64,000 nt of DNA from Agrypnia vestita (GCA_016648135.1 JADDOH010002584.1:124001-188000); one strand, 5' to 3'; positions 43,396 through 55,265 are shown, counted from the first letter of the stretch. The notes: a model not told the origin generated them from the letters alone. Numbers and translations: made by a program.

Positions 43396-43900
43396 CAGGT
43401 TGTTTTTCTGTTGAAACTGTTTCACAATTTAGGAAGAAATCCAAATATCAAAAATCTATGCGGTGTGGAATGAAGTTCCTTAACCGAATAACATAGAAAA
43501 TAAGAAAAGAATGACTTAGCTTAAAAATTGTATGTTGTAGAAAATTTAAAATACATCAATTATTTGTTTACGTTAGAACGTATGCCCGTATATCTCTGTA
43601 TGCATTATTTTTATAATAATTAACTCTTTAAATAGAAGGGGTATCAGCCCTTCTCATAACCCTTAAACTTATTAATAAAAAAAATATACTTGTTTAATCA
43701 ATGTTTCCATGTAAACTAGAGTTTTATACTGATAAATTTACGAGTCAGTGATGATTTTTCGATGTTTTTTACAAAAATAATTACAGAATTCATACAATTA
43801 TGTACTCACATGCAATTGGACATTAACAACTGATTAAAACATAGTTTTAAGTGAAAAACATGACAATTAGTTAATAAATTATATTTTTGGGATTTTGCAG

Positions 43901-44146
43901 AATTCACAGACATTAAATTCTGAGAATCAGTGCTCAGCGCGGTCGAGTCGTGTCGCCTTGAATAAAGGTGGACTCCCAATGAAATCGCCAACGGAAGTGT
44001 TGACATCTCTGGAAATACGCCATTCTATTCGGAATGGCTATCCTGCGTCTAGTTTCAACAATGTACAACAACTATCTACATACAACACGATATCGCCATC
44101 AAAATTCGCTCGTGGATTTAGTTTAAGTGCAAATGTATTATTTTAG
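43901..44146 (+). CDS. Candidate terminal coding exon, unknown protein
   Basis: A T-rich tract ends in TTTTGCAG at 43900, a good 3' splice site. From 43901 the frame stays open for 82 codons (SQTLNSENQCSARSSRVALN near the start, SPSKFARGFSLSANVLF at the end) to a TAG at 44146. Composition is more balanced than flanking DNA and rich in Ser/Asn, as in tails of regulatory proteins. No domain is recognised, no upstream exon can be joined and no polyadenylation signal stands out close by. It may be a chance frame. Confidence 0.25.
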   Translation, partial: NSQTLNSENQCSARSSRVALNKGGLPMKSPTEVLTSLEIRHSIRNGYPASSFNNVQQLSTYNTISPSKFARGFSLSANVLF

Positions 44147-44149
44147 AAA

Positions 44150-45185
44150 AATTTTCATGTGATATATTTAAAAAGAATTCATTTTTGTACAGCTTACAAT
44201 TTCAATATCAAAGAAAAAATTTAAAGCAGTCATCGAGGATTATTAATTAATGTACTGAATTTGAGATTTTATAGGAAATATAGCTTATAAATTTATAGGA
44301 AACATGTTTTTGGAAGGGATAGATACATAAAATGTAGAATTCTGTACATTTTAAATGAGTAATTCTCGGTGCCTGCATTTAAAACATTTGTTCAATTTTT
44401 TGGATATTATCTATTTGATCTGCAGTAGTTAAATTTTAAATCAGTACTCGATTTACCCTAAAACAAGGTGAGGCCAGGTAGTCACACCGCATTGAAGATG
44501 AACCAGGTGAATACTTGTATGCAATATAAATAAATAAATATATGCATAATACCAAAATAATAAAATATAAAAATAGATGGGACATACCACGCACATACCT
44601 ATTTTTACACTTGTAAAATTTCTATGAAAAATATTACGATATCTGTCGAATGTCAACATTTCTAAAAAAATAACGAAAATATTTGCTTCAATTTAATATT
44701 TGGACACTTTGGGTGAAGAAATTAGTAGACGAATGTGAATGACTGATTTCTAGCAACCTTTAAAATAATATTAATACATAATTATTATATATAATATTCA
44801 TCACGTCCAAATTGACAAATACACTTTTATATGATAATAGCTGTCAAGATATGATCGTTATATGAGTTACCCGTATATTGCGAAAACAGTAGTTACGATA
44901 ATGTATTCTGTCGAAAATTAATTGAAAGTCCTGGTGCCACCAGGTGCAGGTTCTAAAAGTTTTTGAGAAACAGTGTAAAGAGATGTTCGCCTCCAACAGA
45001 AAAAATGTCTCACTTAGTAAATGTATGCAGATGGTATTTGGCGGCTTCTGTATATATTATGGTAGCTTAATCTCTTTCTACAGTCGATGAATATATTTTT
45101 GATAGATCTTTATCTTCAAAAGAGATTTATCTAAATATTATGGGAAATGAGGCCTGGAATTGACAAAATATAATGAAAACCGTAC
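44150..45185. other. AT-rich stretch, nothing recognised
   Basis: Includes an AAATAAATAAAT run at 44527-44540. No other supported feature. Confidence 0.35.
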
Positions 45186-45189
45186 AAAT

Positions 45190-45512
45190 GCGGTCGCTTA
45201 GGCCCATGTGTGGAAAATCTTTGCACGATAGTAAAAAAAGGATCGTTGAGATGGTTCGACTATGAGATTCGGATCAGCGAGAAAAGGATGGTAAATAAGA
45301 TTTATGAGGCGAATGTTGAAGGCAGCAGAAACCATGGACGTCCGCGGAAGTCCTGGCACGACCAGATAAGTCAAATATTGGGGAATGTCCCATTTAAAAG
45401 CTTCAACAATCGAAGAGGGCGCATGAGAAGATGTATGAAAGTGTACGAGGCAAAAGCTATTTCAGAACATAAGATGCCTATCCTTCGGGGAACGGCGTGA
45501 TGGTTAGTTAGA
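45190..45512 (+). pseudogene. LINE-A 3' end
   Basis: Encodes KGSLRWFDYEIRISEKRMVN, KIYEANVEGSRNHGRPRKSW, HDQISQILGNVPFKSFNNR and RGRMRRCMKVYEAK in a single open frame (45210-45500), the longest uninterrupted LINE-A tail here on the plus strand. The FGHVERM box has decayed to FDYEIRI. The end is GGGGAACGGCGTGATGGTTAG. Confidence 0.8.
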
Positions 45513-45514
45513 AA

Positions 45515-46000
45515 TTTCATTGATAATTATAACCGGCTTTACCACCAGTAATTACGGCTCATTTTGACAGTACTTAATCATTTGTATTTCCAACTGATCC
45601 GCGTAAAAAAATATCTATATTAGAATGCAGTCAGTTTAATACTTCACCTGGCGATGAAAGATTCTGATACTTGAGTAGTAAAATATAAAATTATATTATA
45701 ATAAAACTCACGTAGGGACAACATTTATCTATATTGTAATACTATGCGCTAAATCTGCTTCAAGTATGTAATGGTTTTTTTCGATTGAAGATATTATTTA
45801 ATTTCGTTAATTTAGATATTATTGAACATTCGAGTCACTAATATTTTAAAGTCAATAAATAATGCAGGCTTAACATGGTTTACGTTTTTCACCCAATTTA
45901 ATAATCGTCATGAATAATCTCCACAACTCGAAGTAAAGGAATAACGCCCAATGATAATGTATTCATATCATTAAGTTTGACAGTTGATAGGCTTTGAAAA
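45515..46000. other. No recognised feature
   Basis: AT-rich, unstructured. Confidence 0.3.
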
Positions 46001-46004
46001 TAAT

Positions 46005-46235
46005 CGCTTTTGAAAAGGCCAGTCAGTCCCTCCGACACGGTGCAGTTGAAAGGAGAGCCGTCTAGACTCCAGACTGCAGCCTCGGACCAGCTGCACGGGG
46101 GCTGCAGAAGTCGTGGTGTTTGCTCGGGGGGACAGGAGTTACCGGTTCTGAATGGATTAACCGGCTGAGTGAGCTTGACATTGCGCTGTAAGTCAATACT
46201 GGCAGGCTATTGTACCTGGAACGCCGAAGAATTTC
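46005..46235. other. GC-rich island, candidate regulatory element
   Basis: Contains CCAGACTGCAGCCTCGGACC, AGCTGCACGGGGGCTGCAGA and GAATGGATTAACCGGCTGAG (GGATTA-type site). Single copy, no domain. Confidence 0.25.
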
Positions 46236-46239
46236 AGAA

Positions 46240-46740
46240 TTAAATTAGCTTTTGTAATCACTACTGTTGTTACGAGAGTCCCTCTTAATAATAAAAAAGA
46301 ACATCTCTGTTGCCTTAAAAAATAATAAGTTCTCGGAATTCTCCAACCACGATTGAAAAGTCATTCTTTCGATAGTCGTAAATTAAAACTACTCCTAAAT
46401 AATTTGAATTCTGAGAAAATACATACTTATGAATAATATTGCATTCTATAACACGCTCCCGATATTAGTCTCGTTCCCGTTAATGACCAAAAGAAACCCG
46501 AAAAGATTAGCAAAATTCCGTATTTAGGTTAGTTATCAATTACAACTGATAATGAGAGTAAGTGCTCCTTACGAAACTTTATTAGTGACAAAATAACTCA
46601 TAGTGTATGTACGGGTATTACCAAGATTAATATTTTTTTGCACCAAAAGCAACTGACATAAAAATTGATAATTATTTCAGAACATACTGGTGTAAACGAT
46701 GGTATGATAAAATGACTTAATTAATTGTTTATCTAAGTAA
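46240..46740. other. No recognised feature
   Basis: AT-rich, unstructured. Confidence 0.3.
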
Positions 46741-46744
46741 ACAT

Positions 46745-46930
46745 CATGCTGTTTCTCCACAGGGGTAGGCAGAGACGATAGAATGTCTTCTGTTCTGGCA
46801 CACCACTTTTTCCTCATCCACTTTCATACGGCTCCTCATGCGCACTCTTCGGTTGTTGAAGATTTTAAGAGGGCTATCCTTCAATATTTAGTCTATCCGG
46901 TTGTGTCAGGTGTTTCGCGAACGAAAATGA
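46745..46930 (-). pseudogene. LINE-A 3' end, truncated
   Basis: Inverted tail TCTCCACAGGGGTAGGCAGA, then minus-strand RRRMRSRM, VDEEKVVCQN, LKDSPLKIFNNR and a piece up to the FAKHLTQPD block, where it stops abruptly at 46925. Confidence 0.65.
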
Positions 46931-46934
46931 ATAA

Positions 46935-47575
46935 CAATTAAAATGCAATGAGTTCATTTTTTCCCCATAAAATTAAATGATCTCCATATTTTTTTGTATA
47001 TTTCCATGGACCATTTGAAAAAATTCTCTTTTAAATTAATTTTATAAAAGCTTTAATTCAATACAAGCCCATAAGGTGTGAATGTCGCATTTGAGTAAAA
47101 AATGCAATGAGACTTTTTTATGTGTACTCTGTATATGTATATGTATTCGCGGATATAATACCTTAATTCATTTGTGATGTGATGATTTTTAGATGATATG
47201 AGCAAATGAAAAATGTTCCCATAATAATAGATATTCCTAAAAGTTAATAATAGAAAGATATTCCTAAAAGAGACAAAAATTATTAAATAAAATTATCAAC
47301 CCATTTACATAATATTCTAATCAGAGATAAGATGGCGGATAGCTTGATTGCGAATATATTTTATAAGGAAATATTTCAGAAAATATTAATTGAAACATTT
47401 AAGGCAGTATAGTGTCCATAAAATCGGTTTAAAGTGTGAATTGAAATTTTCAAGAAGTTGTGTAATAAAATCCTCTAAATTATGACACATTCTATCGAAA
47501 TCCAGATACAAGAGTAATACTTACGGCTAACAAGCACCAAATTGGTTATAAAAATATTACGCTTCTGTCAACCAT
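46935..47575. other. AT-rich stretch, nothing recognised
   Basis: A short direct repeat AGATATTCCTAAAAG occurs at 47229 and 47258. Nothing else supported. Confidence 0.35.
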
Positions 47576-47579
47576 ATTG

Positions 47580-47800
47580 GACGTGGACGCCTGACCAGCA
47601 TAAATTTATTAAGGGTAGAGGATCCCAAATATTAAAGGGCCGTTTAAAAGGGTTTAATATTAATTTTGATCGAGCCGCAAGCCGCAAGGGAGGGTAATTT
47701 GTCGAAATCATCACGTGCGGGCATTATTCAGGAAAATCGTGAGTCCACACAGAATCCAATTCGGAAGCCACTGTCGTCCTGGAATGGCAAACTGGTTCAA
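47580..47800. other. Candidate regulatory island
   Basis: GGGCCGTTTAAAAGGGTTTA, GAGCCGCAAGCCGCAAGGGA and AATCATCACGTGCGGGCATT (E-box CACGTG). Single copy. Confidence 0.2.
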
Positions 47801-48094
47801 ACTTGCCCTGATGATCAAGAAATAACATTAAATTGTGAAATCTAAGAAATGCACGTGCGATTAAACAATTCATATTCGTATCATCGTCATCATACGAGAA
47901 TACACCTCCCCATCCAATTCTACTAAAGTCATCTACATTTTATCAACGTCTACAGTTTTCTTTACTACACTTTTATATAGATAAATGAAACACTTGTTTA
48001 AGACCACCTTTGAATTTTATTAAACGCTACTAGTATCAAAAACTACAGATGAGAATATAAACTACACATATAATGGATATTGCTAATAAACTAA

Positions 48095-48430
48095 AAAAAA
48101 TAAAAAAATAGATGTCTCATTAGTGACATCTGCGGTCGTTTAAGGGGAATGAAAAAGCTATGGTTGCCGGCCGCGCTGAGGATTGTTGCAACACATGTAC
48201 GAAACATGCCGTATAATTTAAATATATACAACTTCCAAAAATTTAGTAGACATGATATTCTATCATGGGTGGAAATGGCGAACGTTACATTGTGTAAAGT
48301 GATCACTTAAGCCAGCCGTACGATAGGTCGTAAGCCCTATGTACACCCAAAGACTTATATACCTACTTTCCCATAAAAATATAATTTCGTCTCTGTGAGG
48401 CATCTATAATATATTGATTTATCAAGCATT
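48095..48430 (-). mobile_element. MITE-G, right arm and interior
   Basis: ACATTGTGTAAAGTGATCAC, CCGTACGATAGGTCGTAAGC and CTTTCCCATAAAAATATAAT align with the right arm at 7450-7570. A TGTCTCATTAGTGACATCTG hairpin lies near 48112. The left arm is absent. Confidence 0.6.
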
Positions 48431-48449
48431 GGAATAAAATGAAATACCT

Positions 48450-48640
48450 TAGATTTTTTTTAAATAGAGATGCGAACACGGAATACGTGTCTCATCAATA
48501 TTCTTACTATTTTCAAACTAAGCTAAACGCTTGTGCTATGAAAATAGAACCAACTTGCTAGTCTGGAGAGAGATTCGAACCCGCAACCTTTGGATCACGA
48601 GGCGAGTATCCTAACCGCAAGGAAGACCAACAAGCTACTA
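48450..48640 (-). mobile_element. SINE S1, copy 3
   Basis: On the plus strand AGAGATGCGAACACGGAATA, then GATTCGAACCCGCAACCTTT, and AAGGAAGACCAACAAGCT. A four-base duplication (AAGG) in the A box differs from copy 2. Short T run at the left (poly-A). Confidence 0.75.
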
Positions 48641-48879
48641 GATATTGATGAGGGTGGGGCTATGTGTGTAACTTAGTGACTTTTACAAATACTTTTAGGA
48701 ATGTATATTTTGATAAATATATGTTAATTTTTATTTTTAAACTGCAATTATTTTTCTACTATCCTGATGAAGTAATCGTCATTTGTTGAAAGATGACTTC
48801 TTAAAAAAACTTTAATCGCGTAGATACTTGCTCCGAAAACAGAACATCCCTATATTTATAATAAGCAGGGTTAATGGCT

Positions 48880-49070
48880 GACATTAATAGTCTCCGCGTG
48901 CATCTCGCATCACTTAGTATTCCCACGGAGGCAGCGTCCAGCCCTGTGGTCCACATGACCCCCGGGGGTAGGAAGGCTGCACTTTGGAAACGACCGCCGC
49001 GTAAAAGGCTCGTGCTCTAATCTTGGAGGTCGTTATTTAAATAAGGGATGATATCTGTACAACGCTTTTA
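48880..49070. other. GC-rich island, candidate regulatory element
   Basis: CACGGAGGCAGCGTCCAGCC, CATGACCCCCGGGGGTAGGA and CGACCGCCGCGTAAAAGGCT, then GTCGTTATTTAAATAAGG. Single copy. Confidence 0.25.
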
Positions 49071-49079
49071 TCTGATTCA

Positions 49080-49835
49080 TGACACATCTACGTAGATTTA
49101 GTTTAAATAATTATTTGGAGTGTATTGGTGTATTGTATTGGTGATTAAAAAATGTTTAAGTACATTGTTATATTACGATAATGGAAAATAGATTTTATTT
49201 TTACGCGAGTTTTCATTTCTATGGGATTGAAAGAGTCATAATAAAGTCATAATTTTCAACTTGTATTTGACCACTTTGTTCCATAGAGCTTGCGTACATT
49301 ATTCACCTATAAATTTAAGTAGAAAAATTAAAAAATAAATTAATGATTCAAGTTTTAAAAAAGTACACAACATCGAGCATTTTTCTAGCTTCACTTGTCA
49401 GCCACGACATATATTTGATCCACTTCCTGACCAGAGAAATTGGCAGAGATCTATTGACAATATAAAAATTGTTCATTAATTTTACAAAATCAGTTATTGA
49501 CGCCATTCAAAATAATGACAAGATTTTATATAAACTAAAAAGTAGAAAATAATATTTTATTTAAAAAAACGCTTTGATAAAAAATTGATTTTTGAATAGT
49601 TACAGTACTTAAACACTTACTAACAGTAACATAAACATGTCAATAAAATCAAGAGATTTTTCTCAAACCACAATGATCGCTTGCATTAGGTAAGCTATAC
49701 ATACACATCATTCGATTAGTTATAGTTATAAAAATGTTCACGTTAGCCTTCGATTAGATTAACACGCATGTGAGAAATATTTCGGGAAGGTGTACCTAAG
49801 TGTGTAAATAATACTATGTTTGTGCAGTGGTATTT
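49080..49835. other. AT-rich stretch, nothing recognised
   Basis: No supported feature. Confidence 0.3.
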
Positions 49836-49837
49836 AC

Positions 49838-50020
49838 ATGCTAGTCCTGACAAAGAGACAGGTACGTCACGAAATCGGTAGACTAAAGATCTCCGTAAGT
49901 ATTATTGAAATACTGACATACTTTCAAATCTCCGTAAGGGGTTATATACTAACATAATCTTACATTTTGTTAAAATGCCTGACCACAAAATTAATGCTTT
50001 AAATATTAAAAATAAATTAT
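49838..50020 (+). mobile_element. PLE subfamily 2 pLTR
   Basis: A hammerhead-like motif (49842-49885) is followed by AGATCTCCGTAAG (also present at 49927-49940 as a partial duplication), GGGGTTATATACTAACATAA, then TGCCTGACCACAAAATTAAT, the shared PLE end motif. Confidence 0.55.
49842..49885 (+). ncRNA. Hammerhead-like motif, PLE subfamily 2
   Basis: TAGTC, core CTGACAA (G8 to A), A, stem II GAGAC..GTCAC with one mismatch, GAAA, TCGGTA, GACTA. Stem I TAGTC/GACTA is five perfect pairs and differs from subfamily 1 (CGTC/GACG), a covarying change. The core change should impair cleavage. Confidence 0.55.
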
Positions 50021-50124
50021 AGTTATGTTTAAAACATACCAGTCATACCACAAATTATGTTCAAGAACACAGTCTTATTGTGAAGTTGCAATTTTTAAGA
50101 ATAAAATTCTGTGAAATTTAAAAA

Positions 50125-50293
50125 AACAAGTTTTTATTAATCAATTAGAACAGAAAAATCAAATGAACGAAAGATATTTTGGCTGCTAACCCGCTATCTG
50201 CTACCGTGCTATCCCGGTAGCAGCCAAAATATTTTTTCGTCGATTTGATTTTTCTGTATATATGTATTTCTAATTGATTAATAAAAACTTGGT
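50125..50293. mobile_element. Foldback of two SINE S2 bodies
   Basis: The arms 50125-50190 and 50217-50293 are inverted copies of the S2 3' body (TTTTGGCTGCTA and TAGCAGCCAAAA at the centre; TTTTTATTAATCAATTAG and CTAATTGATTAATAAAAA at the ends). A 26-base loop lies between them. The tRNA part has been lost. Confidence 0.75.
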
Positions 50294-50565
50294 TTTTAAA
50301 TACCACAACTTGCTTGTTCCCGCCCACGCTATTGATTTTATCGACATACACATACACTGCGATCGCTCTCAGCATGGTGGCTGTCAAAAAATATTATTTT
50401 GATTAATTTTTTATAAAAGCTCGTTTTTTAAGCGTAATATTATTACACCGTGGAGTTGTCATTGTACGAGCCTGTCCACGAAGACTCTTGCTTCTAGATT
50501 TGCTATAAAGATACATTGACAGGTTTAATATTCTCGCCATATAAAATATAACAAAATAATTAAAC

Positions 50566-50630
50566 AAAATATTTTTTCGTTAATTTGATTTTTCTGTATG
50601 TATTTTCTAATTGATTAATAAAAAATTGTT
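50566..50630 (+). repeat. SINE S2 body fragment
   Basis: AAATATTTTTTCGTTAATTT, then TCTAATTGATTAATAAAAAA, matches 50228-50290. Confidence 0.65.
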
Positions 50631-50639
50631 TAAGAATTT

Positions 50640-51395
50640 ACAGACCTTCGTTCTGAAATTGCAACTTCACAATAATAATGTGTTTTCTTTAATATACAAA
50701 ATAATTAATTATCATTAGTGGCTCTCCATCGTGTCTTGGGAAGACTGTCCTTCGTCAACACTGGTTCTCATGTGAATAAGAAGTTCAATCCTGAATCCAA
50801 AAATTCTAGGGCATCTTAAGAATTTAAGGCAGCGACTGTGAGGGTGACTTCTGTGTTCTGTATGCTCTCTATTTTCTACTTCTGCGCTTGCTGTTGGCGA
50901 TCTGTTAAGAAAAGTTGGGTTCCACGTCCTTCCCAGGTATCGTATTTTAGAAAGGTCTGGGATAGCAGAGAGTACATAATCTCCTTTGGTCTGGCTTCAG
51001 ACGTTTTGACAAGGTGGTCGATGTTTCGTAGTTGTTTACTGGCGGAGATGCTCGTTACAGAAGGGTGATGAAGGTATGATAAGGGTGGGATTTAAAGTTA
51101 ACAAAGGAAAGACCAAAGTTTTCTTCCAAAAATAACTGAAGTTCCTAAATACTGCTTCGCTATAGACACTAGTGAAGCGCACACCACTACAAGTTGATCT
51201 CTACTATATAGGTATACATATTTACTAAATCAATATTTTGTACTTTTAGTTCAGGTATAATATGATATGCCTGGAAGAACAAAAGTATGAAGTTGAATAA
51301 TTGAATCCAGCATAAAACCCTGTTCTGTTGTTATGGATAGTTATATAAAAGGATTCCAAGTTGGGGGTGTAAACCTGACTCCTTAGTTAACAAGG
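50640..51395. other. No recognised gene
   Basis: Balanced composition at 50730-51070 with a 76-codon plus frame lacking domains. Otherwise nothing supported. Confidence 0.3.
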
Positions 51396-51399
51396 ACAA

Positions 51400-51545
51400 T
51401 GTGAAATTTAAGCCGCTCTTCTTTAAGGGAAGGCCCTTCGGAGGCCGCGCTGCGGAGGTTTTAAATATTTACGTCACGTAACGGGGCAAATGCGCGGGTT
51501 AATGGCGTTAATAAGTTTACAGGACGAAACTTGAAAATGGGCTGT
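51400..51545. other. Candidate regulatory island
   Basis: CCTTCGGAGGCCGCGCTGCG, TTTACGTCACGTAACGGGGC (a CRE-like ACGTCA) and GGTTAATGGCGTTAATAAGT (paired TTAAT sites). Confidence 0.25.
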
Positions 51546-51754
51546 TTGAATGTTTTTTGCTTGAAAATATAAAGATAGAATAATGTCGTAAAATCAATAT
51601 AATAAAGTGGATTATTAATAAAAATTATATACATTTAATGTATAATATAATATACTTTGAAAATATAATATGACTTGCTTCTTTTACAAAAGGTGCATTT
51701 AAAAATATAAATAAATGTATTAAAACTGTTATAAATTTTCTAATATTTTTTGAT

Positions 51755-52025
51755 ATTTACAAGGATTTAGAAATTTTACACACAAATAACCTAAGATAAC
51801 AATTGGATAAATTATACATTTGAAAAATTAGAAAAAGTGTTAATATAAAATTAAATATTATAAAATAAATAATCCTTTTTGCAAATGGTTACCTTTTAAA
51901 TTTGCTTTCACATTAGTTCCTAATTATCAATTCAACTATCTTATACTTATTTTATTGTTTGTTTAAGTCTATACTATGTATCCTGAAGAAGGGATCAATA
52001 AATAGTGGTTTCTTTTTATTACTAT
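51755..52025 (+). pseudogene. PLE fragment: C-terminal ORF remnant and decayed pLTR
   Basis: Plus-strand codons give KDLEILHTNN, QLDKL, KIRKSVNIKLNII and LFANGYLLNLLSH with scattered stops. They align with the better copy at 63036-63221. A broken hammerhead follows (ATCCTGAAGAAGGGATC then AATAAATAGTGG). Confidence 0.6.
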
Positions 52026-52129
52026 AAAAAATAAAGCTCACACTTCTAGAAAAGCTGACATTGAAAAATAATATATTTAAACGACTCTAATTTTTGTAAA
52101 AAAATTTTTTGTTGTTATTATTATTTTGG

Positions 52130-52745
52130 GCTGGACACAGAGTGCCACCTGTCTGATCGATTCCAAACTAGCATTGCGTGACCTCCAACGCGCCACGTAG
52201 CTGGCCGGCCAGGCGTGTCGCTGGGCGTGACTTCCCTACCGGACTCTGGATGAAAGCTTTCACCCGCAGGACTCTATCTAGTTCTTATTGAATAAATTAA
52301 GTTTCCTCGTGTAAGACTCTTTTGTCCACGCCGCGTTATGATTTTAATCCGTTCGTTCCATTTTCAATTTTGCAATGTTCCATTTTGAATTGTCACGGGA
52401 ATGCGGCGGCGGTGGGGCACAAATGAAATACTTGAAATAAATTATAATTTTATTTATCATCAGTCACTGCACGTAAACTTGATAGTAGTCGCTATTATGT
52501 AATTTGCGCTAATGGCTAACACTTAATTAATTTGGCAGGTCGATATAACGCGCACCGGATCTTCGGTTTGACTTCAATGGTATTGGTTTGCTGTCAAAAC
52601 AATTGTTTGTTCGGCGCAATGCCGTCGCGTATTTATAAAGACCCGATGTTCTCGAAGTTTCCGGCACAGTTTCGCGTATTACAGTTATTTCTAAATTCAA
52701 CTAGAATGTTCGGAAGACTTCGATTGTGTAGGTGTTATTGTTTTA
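52130..52745. other. Large GC-richer island, candidate regulatory element or exon
   Basis: Two blocks: 52130-52260 (GCGCCACGTAGCTGGCCGGC) and 52385-52745 (ATGCGGCGGCGGTGGGGCAC, TTTGCGCTAATGGCTAACAC, TTAATTAATTTGGCAGGTCG). A 3' splice-like TTTGGCAG at 52539 precedes an open frame to 52756, but no donor or domain supports an exon. TAATTA-type homeodomain sites favour an enhancer. Confidence 0.3.
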
Positions 52746-52759
52746 GACTCTCGTAAAAG

Positions 52760-53300
52760 TATTTTGGTTAGTGTCATCACGTAGGTTGAGTCAAATTATA
52801 GCCGGAATAGTTAGGTAGAATATCAAAACTATTTTTACTAAAGTTGAAGAAAATCTATAATCAGAATTTTTTACATATCTTCAACTACCTTTAACTTAAA
52901 GGTCTAAATTGAACTTTTTTGTTCAGTTCCAATAGCAATTCTGGAAGAAATAATAAACTTTTTTTACCTTAAACTTTTACCTGAAAGTTTAAGCCTCACA
53001 ATAAATTGGCATTTGGTTCATAAATAGGGTCTTTCGTTATGGTAATATTCACATTTCATATACCTACATATTTTTTTTTCATATTACATAACCGCTACAT
53101 ACAATTTAAAGTATTAAATAAACATGAAACAAACAAAATATGGAGGATTTTGATTATCCAACTAGATTGGAAAAAATTAATCCAGATTATAATTATTCAG
53201 TTAGGCTCGAAATATTACTTTAAAAAAATTGTAATTAAAATTTAAAGAAATAAATACAAAGCACGTACCTGCTTAGTAACACGGAAACACAAACATCCTT
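52760..53300. other. AT-rich stretch, nothing recognised
   Basis: A run of AAACTTTAACCT-type inverted motifs near 52840-52990 may be a decayed foldback; not resolved. Confidence 0.3.
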
Positions 53301-53308
53301 AAGATTGA

Positions 53309-53783
53309 ACATTCACTGCAAATGCATATTTCGGCGTTTTTTTTTACGAAAATGTGGGTTTTTATTATTCATTTATATCGGAATGTATATTTTAGTAAAG
53401 GTTTCCTGTAAATTTAAAACATTATAACTTTATTAATATTGAATATTTCTTAATTTCCTTCGTACGGATTGTACATAATGAAGTATACTTTATACGTATA
53501 AAAAACATATTATGCGTACATATAAATATTCATTAAAATTTTGCGCCGCCTAGGACACTAAAATCGATTTTTTTGCTGCGGCCTGTCGATTAATGCTTAT
53601 ATTTTCTTAATTAATGTAAATAATGTTTGGTTTATTACTTTTATATACACAAGAACAAAAGTTCTATCTAAGTTATTGCTCTAAAAAAATTGCAGTCTAG
53701 ATAATACATTATGATATAAATGAATAATAAAAACCCACATTTTCGTTAAAAAAAATACTGAAATATGCATTTGCAGTGAATGT
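53309..53783. mobile_element. MITE-like element with 67-bp inverted repeats
   Basis: 53309-53375 pairs with 53717-53783 (ACATTCACTGCAAATGCATA at the outer end, AACCCACATTTTCG inside). The roughly 340-base interior is non-coding. Only one copy here. Confidence 0.7.
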
Positions 53784-54082
53784 CCAGCCTTAAATACATT
53801 AAGCTAAAATGCTAGTAGAAGCGATGTACACGCTATATTGCCAGCAAAAAACAAGAAGAAATAAAATGATAGCGGTCCATTTAATCAGTATGAAATCATG
53901 CAGGCTTGTCAAGACGGCAGCATAGGTAATGAATACTTGGCAGGCATGTCTCACTGCCGGAACGGTACATTAAGTATACAAATGCATTTTTGAATCACCA
54001 TAAAAATATGTCGAAGCTCTGTTAGTGCAAAAAATTAAAACAGAAAAAGATTAAGAAGAGTTTGAAACACAGACCACCAAAA

Positions 54083-54345
54083 TATATATCGAGGTAAAAA
54101 GCCAAAGGGCGTTAGTTATTTGGAATCTTACAGGAGAGCAAAATAATGTTTTGTCAATGTTTGTTTTATCATAAAACGATTTCTATATTTGTTAATCCAA
54201 TCCACACAATTGTTTATTTGTAAAAAAAATATTGACAAAATCAGATTGACAAAACATTATTTTGCTTCCTGTAAAGTTCGAAATAATCACTAACACTCTT
54301 TTGTCTTTCCACCCTTGATATATAGACTAACGGAAATTTCTTGGT
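54083..54345. mobile_element. Short MITE-like element with about 80-bp inverted repeats
   Basis: The left arm TATATCGAGGTAAAAAGCCA, then GAGAGCAAAATAATGTTTTG, mirrors the right arm ending CACCCTTGATATATA. The spacer is about 80 bases. Possible TA-type target site. Confidence 0.6.
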
Positions 54346-54591
54346 ACACTGTCTGATTCCACGGCCGGTTATTCAAAAAAATTCTACGAGGTTGTAAATT
54401 TACAAAAAATTATGAAAATGTCAAAATAAATACTCTTAAAAATATATAATAAAAAATAAATAGAACGCGCTGAATAACATGACGTTTTGACTTCAAGAGA
54501 CTCGGTTGAAACGAAATAAAAATTAAAAAAAAACAATGTCTTTTGTAAAAAATACATACTATTCTGAAAAAAGCAATATTTCTGTATCTTC

Positions 54592-54840
54592 ACAGTTATT
54601 GTATAACATTGTATCGCCGCCAATTTTGACGTTTTTAAGTTTGACAGGTTTGAAATTAACGAATTAAATTAAACAGAAATCTCTAAAACGTAAACAAACG
54701 TTAATTTATTCACAATTATGAATAATGATATTTTTAGTTGATTGAATTCATTAATTTCAAAGTTAAAACATCAAAATTGTGAAAATTAAAACTTCAAAAT
54801 TGGCGGCATTACAATGTTATACAATAACCGTCAAGATACC
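54592..54840. mobile_element. Foldback with about 45-bp arms
   Basis: CAGTTATTGTATAACATTGT at 54594 mirrors ACAATGTTATACAATAACCG at 54811, each next to a GCCGCCAATTTTGA-type motif. The interior also has TTAATTTCAAA inverted motifs. Confidence 0.65.
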
Positions 54841-55039
54841 GACTGTTTCCTAGGGGATTTAATTTCCCAAAACGAATAATTTAATTGCAATATATTTTAA
54901 ATATACGTGATGTAGAACATTCTTCCACTGTGACGCAATGACAGGGTTTGCTTTATCTCTTAATAATTTTATACACTATGGTTTTAACCAAAAAGTGTTA
55001 GCGAAGCTAAAATGTCAATGAGAAGTGTTGTTCTCATGT

Positions 55040-55265
55040 AACATCATACAAGAAGCATGTTGCAAGGCAAGATGCTACAAGAGTTCTGAAATGGAGACCT
55101 TGGGAAAATAAAAGAGGCATCGGAAGACCTCAAAAGAGATGGGCCGACGATGTAGTTGCTGTGGGGGGAATAAATGGCTACAACTATCAAATAACAAGGA
55201 AGCACGGAAGGGTATGGATGAGACCAATATCTAGCAGTGGAGAGATGAACCTGAGGAAGAAGAAG
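55040..55265 (+). pseudogene. LINE protein tail with GAAGAAG end
   Basis: Encodes ATRVLKWRPWENKRGIGRPQ, then KRWADDVVAVGG. VLxWRPxxxKRxxGRPxxRWxDD is the C-terminus of a widespread insect LINE. Ends in GAGGAAGAAGAAGAAGAAG. Distinct from LINE-A. Confidence 0.65.

Noticed and set aside
48769..48815. Hammerhead motif starting CTGATGAAGTAATCG
   Set aside because: The core is present, but stem II needs several wobble pairs and there is no self-complementary stem III or stem I pairing.
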